Source: Flagellimonas chongwuensis
Lineage (GTDB): Bacteria; Bacteroidota; Bacteroidia; Flavobacteriales; Flavobacteriaceae
NCBI RefSeq assembly: GCF_013376415.1
Contig: NZ_WYET01000004.1
Location: 930,001-994,000, forward strand
DNA length: 64,000 nucleotides
Direction: 5' to 3'
The first letter of the stretch is position 1; every line of letters begins with the position of its first letter. The notes beneath the pieces are model-generated. The model made no database searches, was not told where the DNA came from, and saw only the letters and a list, made by a program, of their open reading frames with translations. A program made the translations under genes and the position numbers. Of the stretch, positions 1-8,728 are shown one piece after another.

Positions 1-64
1 ATTTTAAAGGCCCTCCAAGAGGGATAAATTGCAAAAAAAGCAACTTTACTAAAGTATTACGTTG

Positions 65-1183
65 ATGAAATTTATCGTATCCAGCACATATTTATTGAAA
101 CAGTTACAGGTTTTAGGAGGAGTTATCAACAATAGCAACACCTTGCCCATCTTGGACAATTTTTTGTTCGATCTTAAAGAAAGTAAGTTAACGGTTTCCG
201 CTTCAGATTTGGAAACTACAATGAGCTCAGTTTTAGAAGTAGATTCCGATTCCGAAGGAACCATCGCCGTTCCCGCTCGTTTACTTTTGGATACCCTAAA
301 AACATTCCCGGAGCAACCCTTGACCTTTGTGGTCGAGGACAACAATACTGTGGAAATCAGTAGCAATCACGGTAAGTATGCCTTGGCATATGCCGATGGT
401 GCTGAATTCCCAAAAGCAGTGGAAGTCTCCAATCCGAGCTCCACTACGCTATTGGGCGATATTTTGGCCACAGCCATCAACAAAACCATATTCGCAGCAG
501 GAAATGATGATCTTCGCCCAGTAATGAGCGGGGTGTTTTTTCAGTTTTCTCCAGAGAATTTGACCTTTGTGGCCACCGATGCCCATAAATTGGTTAAATA
601 CCAACGTCAGGATGTAAGTGCTTCCGAAGTGGCGGAATTCATCATGCCCAAAAAACCGTTGACCTTGTTAAAAGGTATTCTAGCAGGTTCCGAATCTGAA
701 GTTACCATAGAATACAATGATAGCAATGCCAAATTCTATTTTGACAATACTGAACTGGTTTGTCGCTTAATTGATGGAAAATACCCGAACTACGAAGCGG
801 TGATTCCAAAAGAAAACCCGAACAAACTTACGATTGCTAGAAATCAATTCCAGAGTTCTGTGCGCAGGGTTTCCATCTTCTCCAACAAGACCACGCACCA
901 AATACGTTTAAAAGTTGCCGGTGCCGAACTTAATATTTCTGCGGAAGATGTGGATTATAGCAACAAGGCCGAGGAAAGATTGTCTTGTTCTTACCAAGGG
1001 GATGATATGCAGATTGGTTTCAACTCTAGGTTCCTTTTGGAAATGTTGAACAATTTATCTTCCGATGAAGTTTCCTTGGAAATGAGCTTACCTAACAGAG
1101 CGGGCATCCTTACCCCAATCGATGGATTGGACGAGGGCGAGCACGTGACCATGCTGGTAATGCCGGTGATGCTGAATAATTAA
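65..1183 (+). CDS. dnaN: DNA polymerase III beta subunit (sliding clamp)
   Basis: The 372-residue product is a full-length bacterial beta clamp, the dimeric ring that tethers DNA polymerase III to DNA. The N-terminus MKFIVSSTYLLKQL and the C-terminal VTMLVMPVMLNN are typical of the family (the latter resembles the usual xMPMR end), and the length fits three clamp domains of about 120 residues. I chose the ATG at 65 over an in-frame TTG at 62 because family members begin MKF. The gene stands alone: no dnaA, recF or gyrB is visible nearby, usual in Bacteroidota. A strong hairpin terminator follows at once. Identification is by sequence recognition and is secure. Confidence 0.96.
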   Translation: MKFIVSSTYLLKQLQVLGGVINNSNTLPILDNFLFDLKESKLTVSASDLETTMSSVLEVDSDSEGTIAVPARLLLDTLKTFPEQPLTFVVEDNNTVEISSNHGKYALAYADGAEFPKAVEVSNPSSTTLLGDILATAINKTIFAAGNDDLRPVMSGVFFQFSPENLTFVATDAHKLVKYQRQDVSASEVAEFIMPKKPLTLLKGILAGSESEVTIEYNDSNAKFYFDNTELVCRLIDGKYPNYEAVIPKENPNKLTIARNQFQSSVRRVSIFSNKTTHQIRLKVAGAELNISAEDVDYSNKAEERLSCSYQGDDMQIGFNSRFLLEMLNNLSSDEVSLEMSLPNRAGILTPIDGLDEGEHVTMLVMPVMLNN

Positions 1184-1201
1184 ACTAACTATTCAACCAT
1201 A

Positions 1202-1232
1202 AAAAAGCTGGAGCAATATGTTCCAGCTTTTT
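1202..1232. terminator. Bidirectional rho-independent terminator between dnaN and DUF4870 gene
   Basis: A hairpin with arms AAAAAGCTGGA and TCCAGCTTTTT sits between two convergent genes. The A-run on one side and T-run on the other let it work on both strands, ending dnaN (plus) and the DUF4870 gene (minus). Confidence 0.85.
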
Positions 1233-1236
1233 GTTT

Positions 1237-1623
1237 TTATGCTATAAACCGAATGGTCATAAAATGTGATGGGGACTCACCATTTGCAGCCTTTACGGCA
1301 TTTACAATAGGTAATATAAACCCAATAATTCCTACACCTATCAAGCCCAATATACCCAAGCCCAAAAGTAAAATGGCTGGTATACTGATAATGATGTAAA
1401 GGATAAGGCTAATCTGAAAATTGATGATGGCCTTTCCATGTTCGTTCATGCCCTCAACCCTATCTTTGGATGACAACCAAATAATCAAGGGAACTATCAA
1501 GCTACCAAAGCCTGTTACATACGATAATAGTTGTGTTAGGTGGGTAACGGCCAACAAAGTATTGTCCGTTCTAACTGCTTTTTGATTTATAACTTCCATT
1601 TTTGATTGATTTTGATGATTCAT
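1237..1623 (-). CDS. DUF4870 domain membrane protein
   Basis: A 128-residue predicted inner-membrane protein. Three hydrophobic segments are visible (around residues 25-45, 62-80 and 84-108), with the motif NEHGKAIINFQISL between the first and second, which I recognise as typical of the DUF4870 (Tic20-like) family of unknown function. The frame stays open to 1719, but that would run into the mnmE start; I chose the ATG at 1623 (MNHQNQSK). It is convergent with dnaN and divergent from mnmE. No function can be assigned. Confidence 0.8.
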   Translation of the reverse strand: MNHQNQSKMEVINQKAVRTDNTLLAVTHLTQLLSYVTGFGSLIVPLIIWLSSKDRVEGMNEHGKAIINFQISLILYIIISIPAILLLGLGILGLIGVGIIGFILPIVNAVKAANGESPSHFMTIRFIA

Positions 1624-1672
1624 CTTATTAGTATACAAATCATTAAAAATGTTACAAACACGCATGAATTCG

Positions 1673-1680
1673 TACTTTTG
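1673..1680 (+). promoter_or_regulatory. Bacteroidota -7 box (TACTTTTG) of mnmE
   Basis: TACTTTTG matches the TAnnTTTG consensus used by the Bacteroidota housekeeping sigma factor. It ends only 5 nt before the mnmE ATG at 1686, so the expected start of transcription falls on or next to the start codon. No clear -33 TTTG is visible. Confidence 0.6.
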
Positions 1681-1685
1681 TGCCC

Positions 1686-3056
1686 ATGTCGTATACAGAT
1701 AACATTGTAGCCTTGGCAACGCCTTCAGGAACAGGGGCGATTGCAGTAATCAGGGTCTCTGGACCGGATGCCATTACATTGGTGGACCGATTGTTCAAGT
1801 CCATAAAAAATAAAAAGTTGGTGGAACAAAAGAGTCACACCATCCATTTGGGCAATATTGTTGATGGTGACAAGATTTTGGACGAGGCCTTGGTTTCCAT
1901 TTTTAAAGGCCCGCATTCTTATACGGGCGAAAATGTAGTGGAAGTATCCTGCCACGGTTCACCGTTTATCCAGCAGCAGATTGTTCAACTATTGCTGAGA
2001 AACGGTTGTCGTTCTGCCTCAGCAGGAGAATTTACGCTACGAGCATTCCTCAACGGTAAAATGGATTTGAGTCAGGCAGAAGCGGTGGCCGACCTTATTG
2101 CCAGCGACAGTGAAGCTGCACACGATATTGCCATGCAGCAAATGCGTGGTGGGTTCAGCAACGAAATTCAAGAATTGCGACAAGAGTTGTTGAATTTTGC
2201 ATCATTAATTGAACTGGAACTTGATTTCTCACAAGAAGATGTAGAGTTTGCCGATAGAACCCAATTCAATGAGTTGCTTACGCGAATCAGTACAGTCCTT
2301 AAAAAGTTGATTGATTCCTTTGCCCTTGGTAATGTCATCAAAAATGGAATACCCGTGGCCATTGTGGGCCAACCCAATGTGGGAAAATCTACCTTGCTCA
2401 ATGTTCTGCTCAATGAAGAAAGAGCCATAGTAAGTGAAATTGCCGGTACAACCCGAGATACGGTCGAAGACCATATCAGTATCAAAGGCATCAATTTTAG
2501 GTTTATTGATACCGCAGGAATCCGCGAAACCGTGGACGTAGTGGAAAAAATAGGAATCGAGCGTACTTTCGACAAAATTGAAAAAGCACGACTCATTATC
2601 TATTTGTTTGATGGAATGAATTTTGACATGTCAGAATTGGAACAAATCCAAAACCGCTACCCCAACAAACAATTATTGCCCATTTGCAATAAAATGGATT
2701 TGCTAAGTCCACAACAAGTTGAAAAAATAAAAGAAGAAATTCCCAATGTACTTTTGTTGTCCGCTAAGTTTAAAGAAGGTATCTCTGAGTTAGAGGACAA
2801 ACTTCTTTCATTGGTAGATTCAGGAGCATTGAGCGGGGATACCACAATTATCACCAATAGCAGGCATTACGATGCGCTATTAAAAGCACTTGAAGAAATT
2901 CAGAAAGTGAAAGAAGGTTTGGACATGGAACTCTCCAGCGATTTGATGGCCATCGATATCCGTCAAGCATTGTATCATTTGGGTGAAATAACGGGCAGTG
3001 TGACGACCGACGATTTGTTGGGCAATATTTTCTCCAATTTCTGTATTGGCAAATAG
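1686..3056 (+). CDS. mnmE: tRNA U34 carboxymethylaminomethyl GTPase MnmE
   Basis: The 456-residue product is MnmE (TrmE), the GTPase that works with MnmG to build cmnm5U at wobble position 34 of certain tRNAs. Visible are the N-terminal tetrahydrofolate-binding domain (starting NIVALATPSGTGAIAV), an inserted G domain with P-loop GQPNVGKST near residue 227, the DTAG switch and the NKMD specificity motif, and the C-terminal CIGK whose Cys is catalytic. The frame also opens at a GTG (1680), but the ATG at 1686 gives the family start MSYTDNIVALATP. The -7 box lies almost on the start codon, suggesting a leaderless or very short-leader transcript. Confidence 0.96.
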   Translation: MSYTDNIVALATPSGTGAIAVIRVSGPDAITLVDRLFKSIKNKKLVEQKSHTIHLGNIVDGDKILDEALVSIFKGPHSYTGENVVEVSCHGSPFIQQQIVQLLLRNGCRSASAGEFTLRAFLNGKMDLSQAEAVADLIASDSEAAHDIAMQQMRGGFSNEIQELRQELLNFASLIELELDFSQEDVEFADRTQFNELLTRISTVLKKLIDSFALGNVIKNGIPVAIVGQPNVGKSTLLNVLLNEERAIVSEIAGTTRDTVEDHISIKGINFRFIDTAGIRETVDVVEKIGIERTFDKIEKARLIIYLFDGMNFDMSELEQIQNRYPNKQLLPICNKMDLLSPQQVEKIKEEIPNVLLLSAKFKEGISELEDKLLSLVDSGALSGDTTIITNSRHYDALLKALEEIQKVKEGLDMELSSDLMAIDIRQALYHLGEITGSVTTDDLLGNIFSNFCIGK

Positions 3057-3189
3057 GATTTACGTCCAATTTTACAAAAAGTAAATCTTCCCTCTTTGTA
3101 AGGGTTTGCCCGTTATTTTCAAACAAAATGTATCTTTACCGTTGTTGCGTAGCCCCCCTATGTTCTAACAAACAGTAATACATCTATTG

Positions 3190-3522
3190 ATGAAAGCAAC
3201 CATCACGTCCATTGAATTAAAGGGGCCGTTCAAATTCTTTGCACTATCGGCAGCCGCATTGAAAATTCTGAAACAACTAAAATCGACCCATTGCAAGGAA
3301 TTCAGAAAAAAGGGAATCTGGACCACGCATTACACCATGACGCTCTGGAACACAGAAGAGGAGTTGAAGGAATTTGCCCGTAGCGGTGCTCATTTGGAAG
3401 CCATGAAAAACAGCGGAAAGATTGCTAAAGAAATCCGTACCATTACGATTGATGCCGAGGTACTTCCCAATTGGTCTGCAGCAAAAAAACTGCTTGAAGG
3501 AGGAAAAGTGTGGAAATTTTGA
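3190..3522 (+). CDS. Small dimeric alpha/beta-barrel protein, DUF3291/CrtA-like
   Basis: A 110-residue cytosolic protein. The stretch WTTHYTMTLWNTEEELKEF followed by SGAHLEAMKNS resembles the helix-strand pattern of dimeric alpha/beta-barrel proteins related to DUF3291 and the spheroidene monooxygenase (CrtA) fold, where such small barrels bind haem or small molecules. No catalytic residues can be named. The ATG at 3190 is preferred over an overlapping TTG at 3187. It lies 130 nt after mnmE with a near-consensus TATCTTTA box at about 3131, so it probably has its own promoter. The family call is tentative. Confidence 0.6.
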   Translation: MKATITSIELKGPFKFFALSAAALKILKQLKSTHCKEFRKKGIWTTHYTMTLWNTEEELKEFARSGAHLEAMKNSGKIAKEIRTITIDAEVLPNWSAAKKLLEGGKVWKF

Positions 3523-3546
3523 AAAATTACTGGAAAGTGACCTGCT

Positions 3547-3648
3547 CTACTCTTTCTTAATATATGGGCCGAAGTGGTCGTGGGTGTATTCGCCACCCCA
3601 TTTGCTGTCAGTTAGTATTTTTAAATGGTTCTTCCAGCTTAGCATCAT
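3547..3648 (-). CDS. Possible 33-residue peptide (unrecognised)
   Basis: A short minus-strand frame starts at tandem ATGs and ends in TAG inside the 234-nt gap between the DUF3291-like gene and the PepSY gene. The peptide is polar, with a charged N-terminal half (WKNHLKILTDSKW) and an aromatic, histidine-containing C-terminal half (GGEYTHDHFGPYIKKE). It has no signal peptide or membrane segment, and no clear promoter is seen. It is listed because its composition is protein-like and nothing else occupies the gap; it may be chance. Confidence 0.25.
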   Translation of the reverse strand: MMLSWKNHLKILTDSKWGGEYTHDHFGPYIKKE

Positions 3649-3756
3649 TACATTCAAAAATTTATGTTAAATACCAAGTTATTCCCTGAATTCAAGGGCA
3701 GACACCTATTATCTTTCCGTAAATTTTAATGATCTTTAGGGTTTTTAATAGGACGA

Positions 3757-4317
3757 ATGGGCAAAAGGAAGAAGCAAGCCAAAGTATTACGCATATTTAG
3801 AAAAGTACACCGAACCACAGGAGCATTATTATTCATTTTTTTCTTTTTTATATCCATATCCGGACTCATTCTGGGATGGAAAAAGAACTCCAATGGTTAT
3901 ATCCTTCCAAAAACGCAAAAGGGCACAACTGCAGACCTAAAAAAATGGCTGCCCGTTGACAGTCTTCATACCATAGCCATCAATACAATTCAAAATGAGC
4001 TTATGGACAGAACTTTTGAAGTTGACCGTATCGATATTAGAAAAGAAAAAGGCTCCGTAAAATTTATTTTCGTAAACTCCTTCTATGAAGTTCAGTTGGA
4101 TGGATCTAACGGAAATGTACTCTCCATCGGAAAAAGACGGTCTGATTTTTTGGAAAACGTTCACGATGGCTCTATTGTGGACGATTATCTAGGCACCGAT
4201 GGGTACATTAAATTGGTTTATACAACTGTAATGGGCGTTTCCCTATTTATTTTTACCGTTACCGGTTTTTGGCTTTGGTACGGACCAAAACGAATGAGAA
4301 AAGCCAGCAAAGCGTAA
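3757..4317 (+). CDS. PepSY-associated TM helix domain protein
   Basis: A 186-residue predicted inner-membrane protein with a basic N-terminus (RIFRKVHRTTG), a first membrane helix at about residues 22-42, an extracytoplasmic PepSY-like region, and a second helix at about 148-170 (KLVYTTVMGVSLFIFTVTGF) followed by WLWYGPKRMRK. This matches short PepSY_TM proteins, relatives of those found with siderophore receptors and flavin or haem reductases. Here it stands alone, so its partner is unknown. A hairpin terminator follows. Confidence 0.75.
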   Translation: MGKRKKQAKVLRIFRKVHRTTGALLFIFFFFISISGLILGWKKNSNGYILPKTQKGTTADLKKWLPVDSLHTIAINTIQNELMDRTFEVDRIDIRKEKGSVKFIFVNSFYEVQLDGSNGNVLSIGKRRSDFLENVHDGSIVDDYLGTDGYIKLVYTTVMGVSLFIFTVTGFWLWYGPKRMRKASKA

Positions 4318-4335
4318 TTCTTACCAAAAAGAAAA

Positions 4336-4360
4336 CCGTTCAAACATAGTGATTGAACGG
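4336..4360. terminator. Hairpin terminator between convergent genes
   Basis: Perfect 8-bp arms CCGTTCAA and TTGAACGG with a 9-nt loop lie between the PepSY gene and the convergent M28 peptidase gene. The flanking A-rich and T-rich tracts suit termination on both strands. Confidence 0.75.
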
Positions 4361-4380
4361 CTTAATTTTAGTTTTATCCT

Positions 4381-5778
4381 TTATCCCTTGATTTTTTTCA
4401 CTGGAACCGTACCGTATTTATCGATAAGGTACACAAGGCTGGCCATGGTAGCAGCACCAAGTTCCAATTCGCGCTTGTTCACGTGCTCAAAAGTATCATT
4501 TTCCGCATGGTGATGATCAAAATAGCGTTGGGTATCAGGTCTAAGTCCGGCCAAGACCATTCCCTCTTCTTTTAACGGACCAATGTCCGCACCGCTACCT
4601 CCTTCATAAAACATATGAATCAAATACGGCTCAAACAAGTCTCGCCATCCTTGGATTTGCTTTAGGTTTTCTTCGGAGGCATCTATGGAAAAACCTCTTG
4701 GAGTGAAGCCTCCCGAATCACTTTCCAAAGCAAATATGTGATCTTCCCCTTTATTTCGAGCCACCTCGGCATACTTATTACCACCTCGCATACCATTTTC
4801 TTCGTTCATGAACAGCACCACGCGCAAAGTACGTTTTGGTTTATAGCCTGTTTCTTTTAACAGTCTTAGAACATCCATGCTTTGAACACAGCCTGCACCA
4901 TCGTCGTGCGAACCGTCACCCAAATCCCATGAATCCAGGTGACCGCCTACGACCATTATTTCCTTAGGATATTCACTGCCTGTAATTTCCCCGATAACAT
5001 TGTACGATTGTACATCTTCCAGCTGTTTACAGTTTTGCTTAAAGTAAAACTTGGCATTCGGATTCAACTTAATGGTCGCACTCAACAAGTCTGCACCATT
5101 GGTACTGATTGCCGCCGCCGGTATACGCTTATCTACCGGAGTATCCCCATATCCCATGGAACCCGTGTGCGGATAATCATCCAAACGAAGGTTCATGGAG
5201 CGAACAATTACACCAAGGGCACCGTATTTTCCAGCCTCAGCTGCACCCGAATAACGTTGGTCCACACATCCTGAATAGGCAGAAAAGGTATTGATCATGG
5301 TAGGATCCATTGGGCGATTGTAGAAAACTATTTTTCCTGCGATTTTGTCTCTCCCAAGTTTCTCAAGGTCTTCTATTCCTTTTACCTCGATTACACTAGC
5401 TTTTAATCCCCCGGAAGGTGTTGCCACAGAACCTCCAAGTGCGCAAATGGGCACATTAGTGGTCAAACCTGGCTTGTTTTCGATATATGCAAACTCAGGA
5501 ACTCCCCTTACCCATTTAGGAACCATTACCGGCTGTAACCAAACCTTGTCAAGTCCCAAAGAGTCTAATTGAGCCTTTGTATAGTCGACCGCCTGCTGCG
5601 CCTGCACGGAACCGGAAAGCCGCCCACCAATTTGATTGGACAAATAGTTGAGCCAATCGTATGCCTTACCATTGGTCAATGCTTCATCATAAATTGCTTT
5701 TAATTGCTTTTCGTCTTCAGTTTGAGAAAAAAACGGTGTGCTGACCAACAAAAAGGCCAATATCAGAACAGTTCTCAT
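4381..5778 (-). CDS. Secreted M28 family metallopeptidase
   Basis: A 465-residue secreted zinc aminopeptidase or carboxypeptidase Q-like enzyme. The N-terminus is a Sec signal peptide (MRTVLILAFLLVSTPFFSQ), followed by a PA-like insert around residues 110-260 and the M28 catalytic domain. Co-catalytic metal ligands are visible in order: His in GGHLDSWD, Asp in HDDGAG, Glu pair in NEENG, Asp in LESDSGG, and His in YFDHHHAEND. The gene follows ppk2 with a 4-nt ATGA overlap, so the two are co-translated though the functional link is unclear. It likely trims peptides in the periplasm or outside the cell. Confidence 0.9.
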   Translation of the reverse strand: MRTVLILAFLLVSTPFFSQTEDEKQLKAIYDEALTNGKAYDWLNYLSNQIGGRLSGSVQAQQAVDYTKAQLDSLGLDKVWLQPVMVPKWVRGVPEFAYIENKPGLTTNVPICALGGSVATPSGGLKASVIEVKGIEDLEKLGRDKIAGKIVFYNRPMDPTMINTFSAYSGCVDQRYSGAAEAGKYGALGVIVRSMNLRLDDYPHTGSMGYGDTPVDKRIPAAAISTNGADLLSATIKLNPNAKFYFKQNCKQLEDVQSYNVIGEITGSEYPKEIMVVGGHLDSWDLGDGSHDDGAGCVQSMDVLRLLKETGYKPKRTLRVVLFMNEENGMRGGNKYAEVARNKGEDHIFALESDSGGFTPRGFSIDASEENLKQIQGWRDLFEPYLIHMFYEGGSGADIGPLKEEGMVLAGLRPDTQRYFDHHHAENDTFEHVNKRELELGAATMASLVYLIDKYGTVPVKKIKG

Positions 5779-6659
5779 GTAGTTTCTTTTTCCAGTTCTT
5801 GTTTAAAGGTTTCTAAATTAGCCTTTATTTCATCGTCCAGCTCAGGTTCCTCTATATCTTTGTACTTTTTTAACGCTTCCATCATTATGGAGGCCACAAT
5901 TAAACGGGCCGCATCTTTATTGTCCGCAGGGATTACGAACCATGGCGCATGTTCCTTGGATGTTCTGCTCAAAGCCTCTTCGTAGCAGGCTTCATATTTA
6001 CCCCAAAGTTTTCGTTCTTCTAGGTCTCCCGGAGAGAATTTCCAATTCTTTTGCTTTAATCTTATTCTGCGCAGAAGTCGCCGTCGCTGTTCTTCTTTGG
6101 ATAAGTGAAGGAAAAACTTAAATATAATGGTGCCGTTCTCGGAGATATGCTTTTCAAAATCATTGATTTGATTGTAACGTTTTTCCCAAAACCCATCATC
6201 AATATCATCTACCGAATCAATCTTTGGAATGTTCTCGCCCAAAATATATTCTGGATGTACCTTGGTCACCAAAACATTCTCATAGTGTGTTCGGTTAAAC
6301 ACAGAGAATTTTCCCCTTTCGGGCAAAGCAATGTAGTGTCGCCAAAGATAATCGTGCTTTTTCTCTTTAGTTGATGGCACTTTGAAGCTATGCACTACCA
6401 CTCCCCTTACATTGAAATCTTTGAACACTTCACGAATCAAGCTATCCTTGCCCGCAGTATCCATTCCCTGCAAACAGACGAGGACACCATATTTTCCATG
6501 GGCATAGAGTGTATCTTGAAAATCCCCAAGGTCCTTTCTGATACTTTTTAGCTCCTTTTTAAGCTTCTTCTCGGATTCGTTAAAGTCCTCGTAGGTATCA
6601 ATTTCGGACAACTTTACTGTGCCGGTCACTCTATAACCCTCTGTATTGATTTCTTTCAT
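5775..6659 (-). CDS. Polyphosphate kinase 2 family protein (polyphosphate:nucleotide phosphotransferase)
   Basis: A 294-residue PPK2-family enzyme that uses polyphosphate to phosphorylate nucleoside mono- or diphosphates. Visible are the Walker A CLQGMDTAGKDSLI (about residues 62-75), the FNRTHYENVL motif equivalent to the family's FNRS-YE, and the lid segment RLKQKNWKFSPGDLEER. Length fits a single-domain PPK2. Which class (NDP- or NMP-phosphorylating) cannot be told by eye. The gene overlaps the downstream peptidase gene by ATGA, implying translational coupling. No polyphosphatase or PPK1 is nearby. Confidence 0.88.
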   Translation of the reverse strand: MKEINTEGYRVTGTVKLSEIDTYEDFNESEKKLKKELKSIRKDLGDFQDTLYAHGKYGVLVCLQGMDTAGKDSLIREVFKDFNVRGVVVHSFKVPSTKEKKHDYLWRHYIALPERGKFSVFNRTHYENVLVTKVHPEYILGENIPKIDSVDDIDDGFWEKRYNQINDFEKHISENGTIIFKFFLHLSKEEQRRRLLRRIRLKQKNWKFSPGDLEERKLWGKYEACYEEALSRTSKEHAPWFVIPADNKDAARLIVASIMMEALKKYKDIEEPELDDEIKANLETFKQELEKETT

Positions 6660-6842
6660 AGGATTGAATATAATTCATTTTGACTACTCATTCAACCCAA
6701 CCATAACTTAAAGATGTAATTCATCGATACTTTTACCTCTTATACCTTAAGATGGTTATTTAATCGATCTATTTGCCCTTCAAAACCATGAAAATGTAAC
6801 TTTATGGAAATCAATACGCAAAGTCCCAAATCCTAGAGCGTT

Positions 6843-7553
6843 ATGAAAAACAATAAGATTATCCTACTTATAGTCTTTGTCATCGGCTTGCTTAGTCTAT
6901 GGCTTATGGCTTCCTTTACTACCCCTGCAAATGCTTGTGAATATGCAAGTTCCAACATAGAATACATTAAAAACAAGATTGAGGATGCGGTGATGGCCGA
7001 CGATTTAAACATGGCCAAATATCATGCTTACAAGGCCTTGAACGGCATTGAAAAAACCAAGGATAATTTTTTGGACTGTGGCTGTGAGGGAACAATAGAA
7101 AGTCTTGAATTGACACTGGACTATTTAAAAACAGCCACCAAAGCCAATGTCCTTGCAAAATCGAAATTGGTTTTGCACAAAGCTTTGGAGCGCACTATTA
7201 TTGGCATCAATGTTCTTAAAGAGTTTGAACAGGAAACATCCAGCGATTACGGAAGCAATGTATTGGTCATGAACACTACAGATGTACTTGATTTTAACCA
7301 TGGTATGATGCTCACCCAAGGTGCATCCATAAAAAAACAAGTCCACCAATGCTTATTGAGCTTTGAATCTTCTTTGGACAAAGTGGTCTCCGATGTGGAC
7401 TGCGAAGATGCCCGCCGATTTGTTACCAATATTTATGAAGAAGCACGCTTGACATTGTTGAACACCAATTTGTCACAACATAAAAAGGAATATCACCAAA
7501 GGGTAAAAATCTTGGCAAAAGAGGCATTGAATAGCCTTGGAAATTGTAATTGA
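6843..7553 (+). CDS. Hypothetical exported helical protein
   Basis: A 236-residue protein I do not recognise. It begins with a membrane anchor or signal peptide (IILLIVFVIGLLSLWLMASF, residues 6-25) with a possible cleavage after ANA. The rest is predicted mostly helical, with six cysteines in the mature region (in ACEY, DCGCEG, HQCLL, DCED and the C-terminal GNCN) that could form disulfides in the periplasm. It is convergent with the downstream regulator gene; its stop codon abuts the regulator stop at 7554. Probably a conserved flavobacterial protein of unknown function. Confidence 0.65.
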   Translation: MKNNKIILLIVFVIGLLSLWLMASFTTPANACEYASSNIEYIKNKIEDAVMADDLNMAKYHAYKALNGIEKTKDNFLDCGCEGTIESLELTLDYLKTATKANVLAKSKLVLHKALERTIIGINVLKEFEQETSSDYGSNVLVMNTTDVLDFNHGMMLTQGASIKKQVHQCLLSFESSLDKVVSDVDCEDARRFVTNIYEEARLTLLNTNLSQHKKEYHQRVKILAKEALNSLGNCN

Positions 7554-8717
7554 TTATTTACTGGCGAAGAGCTTTACATCCTCTTCCGATACTTCTTTTC
7601 CGCCCAATATGATCAATCGCTCCACTACATTACGAAGTTCACGAACGTTCCCGGTCCAATCATAACTTTTGAGCAATTCAACGGCTTTTTTGGAAAAACT
7701 CTTTTGTCCAGTACCCTGTTCGGCAGCGATTTTTGTAGAAAAATGTTCTATGAGCAAGGGAATGTCATTGCGTCTTTCGTTCAAGGCTGGGACCTTTATC
7801 AAAATAACGGCAAGACGGTGATACAGGTCTTCTCGGAACTTTCCCTCTTCTATTTCCTTCTTTAGATTTTTATTGGTCGCTGCCAACACACGAACATCTA
7901 CTTTAATATCCTTATCGGAACCCACACGCGAAATCTTGTTCTCCTGCAATGCCCTTAGCACCTTGGCCTGTGCGGAAAGGCTCATATCCCCGATCTCATC
8001 CAAAAATATGGTTCCTTTATTGGCGGCTTCAAATTTACCTGCACGATCTTTAACGGCAGAAGTAAATGCACCTTTTACATGACCGAACAATTCACTTTCG
8101 ATTAATTCCGAAGGAATTGCTGCACAGTTTACCTCTACAAAAGGTGATGACGAACGTGGGCTTTTTTCGTGAACCCAATGTGCAACCAGCTCCTTACCTG
8201 TTCCGTTGGAACCTGTAATCAAAACACGTGCATCGGTAGGCGCCACCTTTTCAATCATTTCCTTTATAGCTTCGATTTCCTTGCTCTCTCCGATCATTTC
8301 GTAATTCTTGGAAATCTTTTTCTTGAGCACCTTGTTCTCGACTGCCAATTCTTTTCTGTCCAAAGCATTCCTTACGGTGGTAAGCAATCGGTTCAAATCT
8401 GGCGGTTTGGAGATGTAATCGTAGGCACCCAACCTCATGGTATTCACTGCCGTATCCAGGTCGCCATGGCCCGATATCATGATAAAAGGTATCTCTGGCT
8501 TTATTTTTTTGGCAGCTTCAAGAACTTCTACCCCATCCATTTTTGGCATTTTGATGTCACAGAGCACAAGATCAAAATCTTCTTTTTTGATAACATCTAT
8601 TCCTGCTAGGCCATCCTCTGCTTCGACCACATTGTAGCTATCGTTTTCTTCGGCCAGTATTTTAACCAATACTCTTCTAATTGCCGATTCATCTTCTATT
8701 ACCAAAATTTTTGACAT
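7554..8717 (-). CDS. NtrC-like response regulator lacking HTH (REC + AAA+)
   Basis: A 387-residue response regulator: receiver domain with phospho-acceptor Asp54 (LVLCDIKMPKMDG) and conserved Lys104, then a sigma-54-activator AAA+ domain with Walker A GSNGTGKE (169-176), Walker B TIFLDEIG (236-243) and the FREDLYHRL arginine-finger region. Two departures stand out. The GAFTGA loop that contacts sigma-54 reads GAFTSA (216-221), and the protein ends right after the AAA+ lid (VKLFASK) with no Fis-type helix-turn-helix. It therefore cannot bind an enhancer in the usual way. It is the last gene of the tight minus-strand run starting at 12790. Confidence 0.9.
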   Translation of the reverse strand: MSKILVIEDESAIRRVLVKILAEENDSYNVVEAEDGLAGIDVIKKEDFDLVLCDIKMPKMDGVEVLEAAKKIKPEIPFIMISGHGDLDTAVNTMRLGAYDYISKPPDLNRLLTTVRNALDRKELAVENKVLKKKISKNYEMIGESKEIEAIKEMIEKVAPTDARVLITGSNGTGKELVAHWVHEKSPRSSSPFVEVNCAAIPSELIESELFGHVKGAFTSAVKDRAGKFEAANKGTIFLDEIGDMSLSAQAKVLRALQENKISRVGSDKDIKVDVRVLAATNKNLKKEIEEGKFREDLYHRLAVILIKVPALNERRNDIPLLIEHFSTKIAAEQGTGQKSFSKKAVELLKSYDWTGNVRELRNVVERLIILGGKEVSEEDVKLFASK

Positions 8718-8728
8718 ATGCTGCTTTT

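Noticed and set aside
1..64. Chromosomal origin near dnaN
   Set aside because: No dnaA, DnaA-box cluster or gyrB is visible; in Bacteroidota dnaN is usually not at oriC.
2851..3126. 91-codon minus-strand frame over the end of mnmE
   Set aside because: It overlaps the essential MnmE C-terminus and shows no recognisable motif; kept out as chance.
3057..3140. Attachment site or integrase remnant after mnmE
   Set aside because: mnmE 3' ends are used by some integrative elements, and weak inverted repeats (GATTTAC/GTAAATC) exist here, but no direct repeat or integrase gene is seen.
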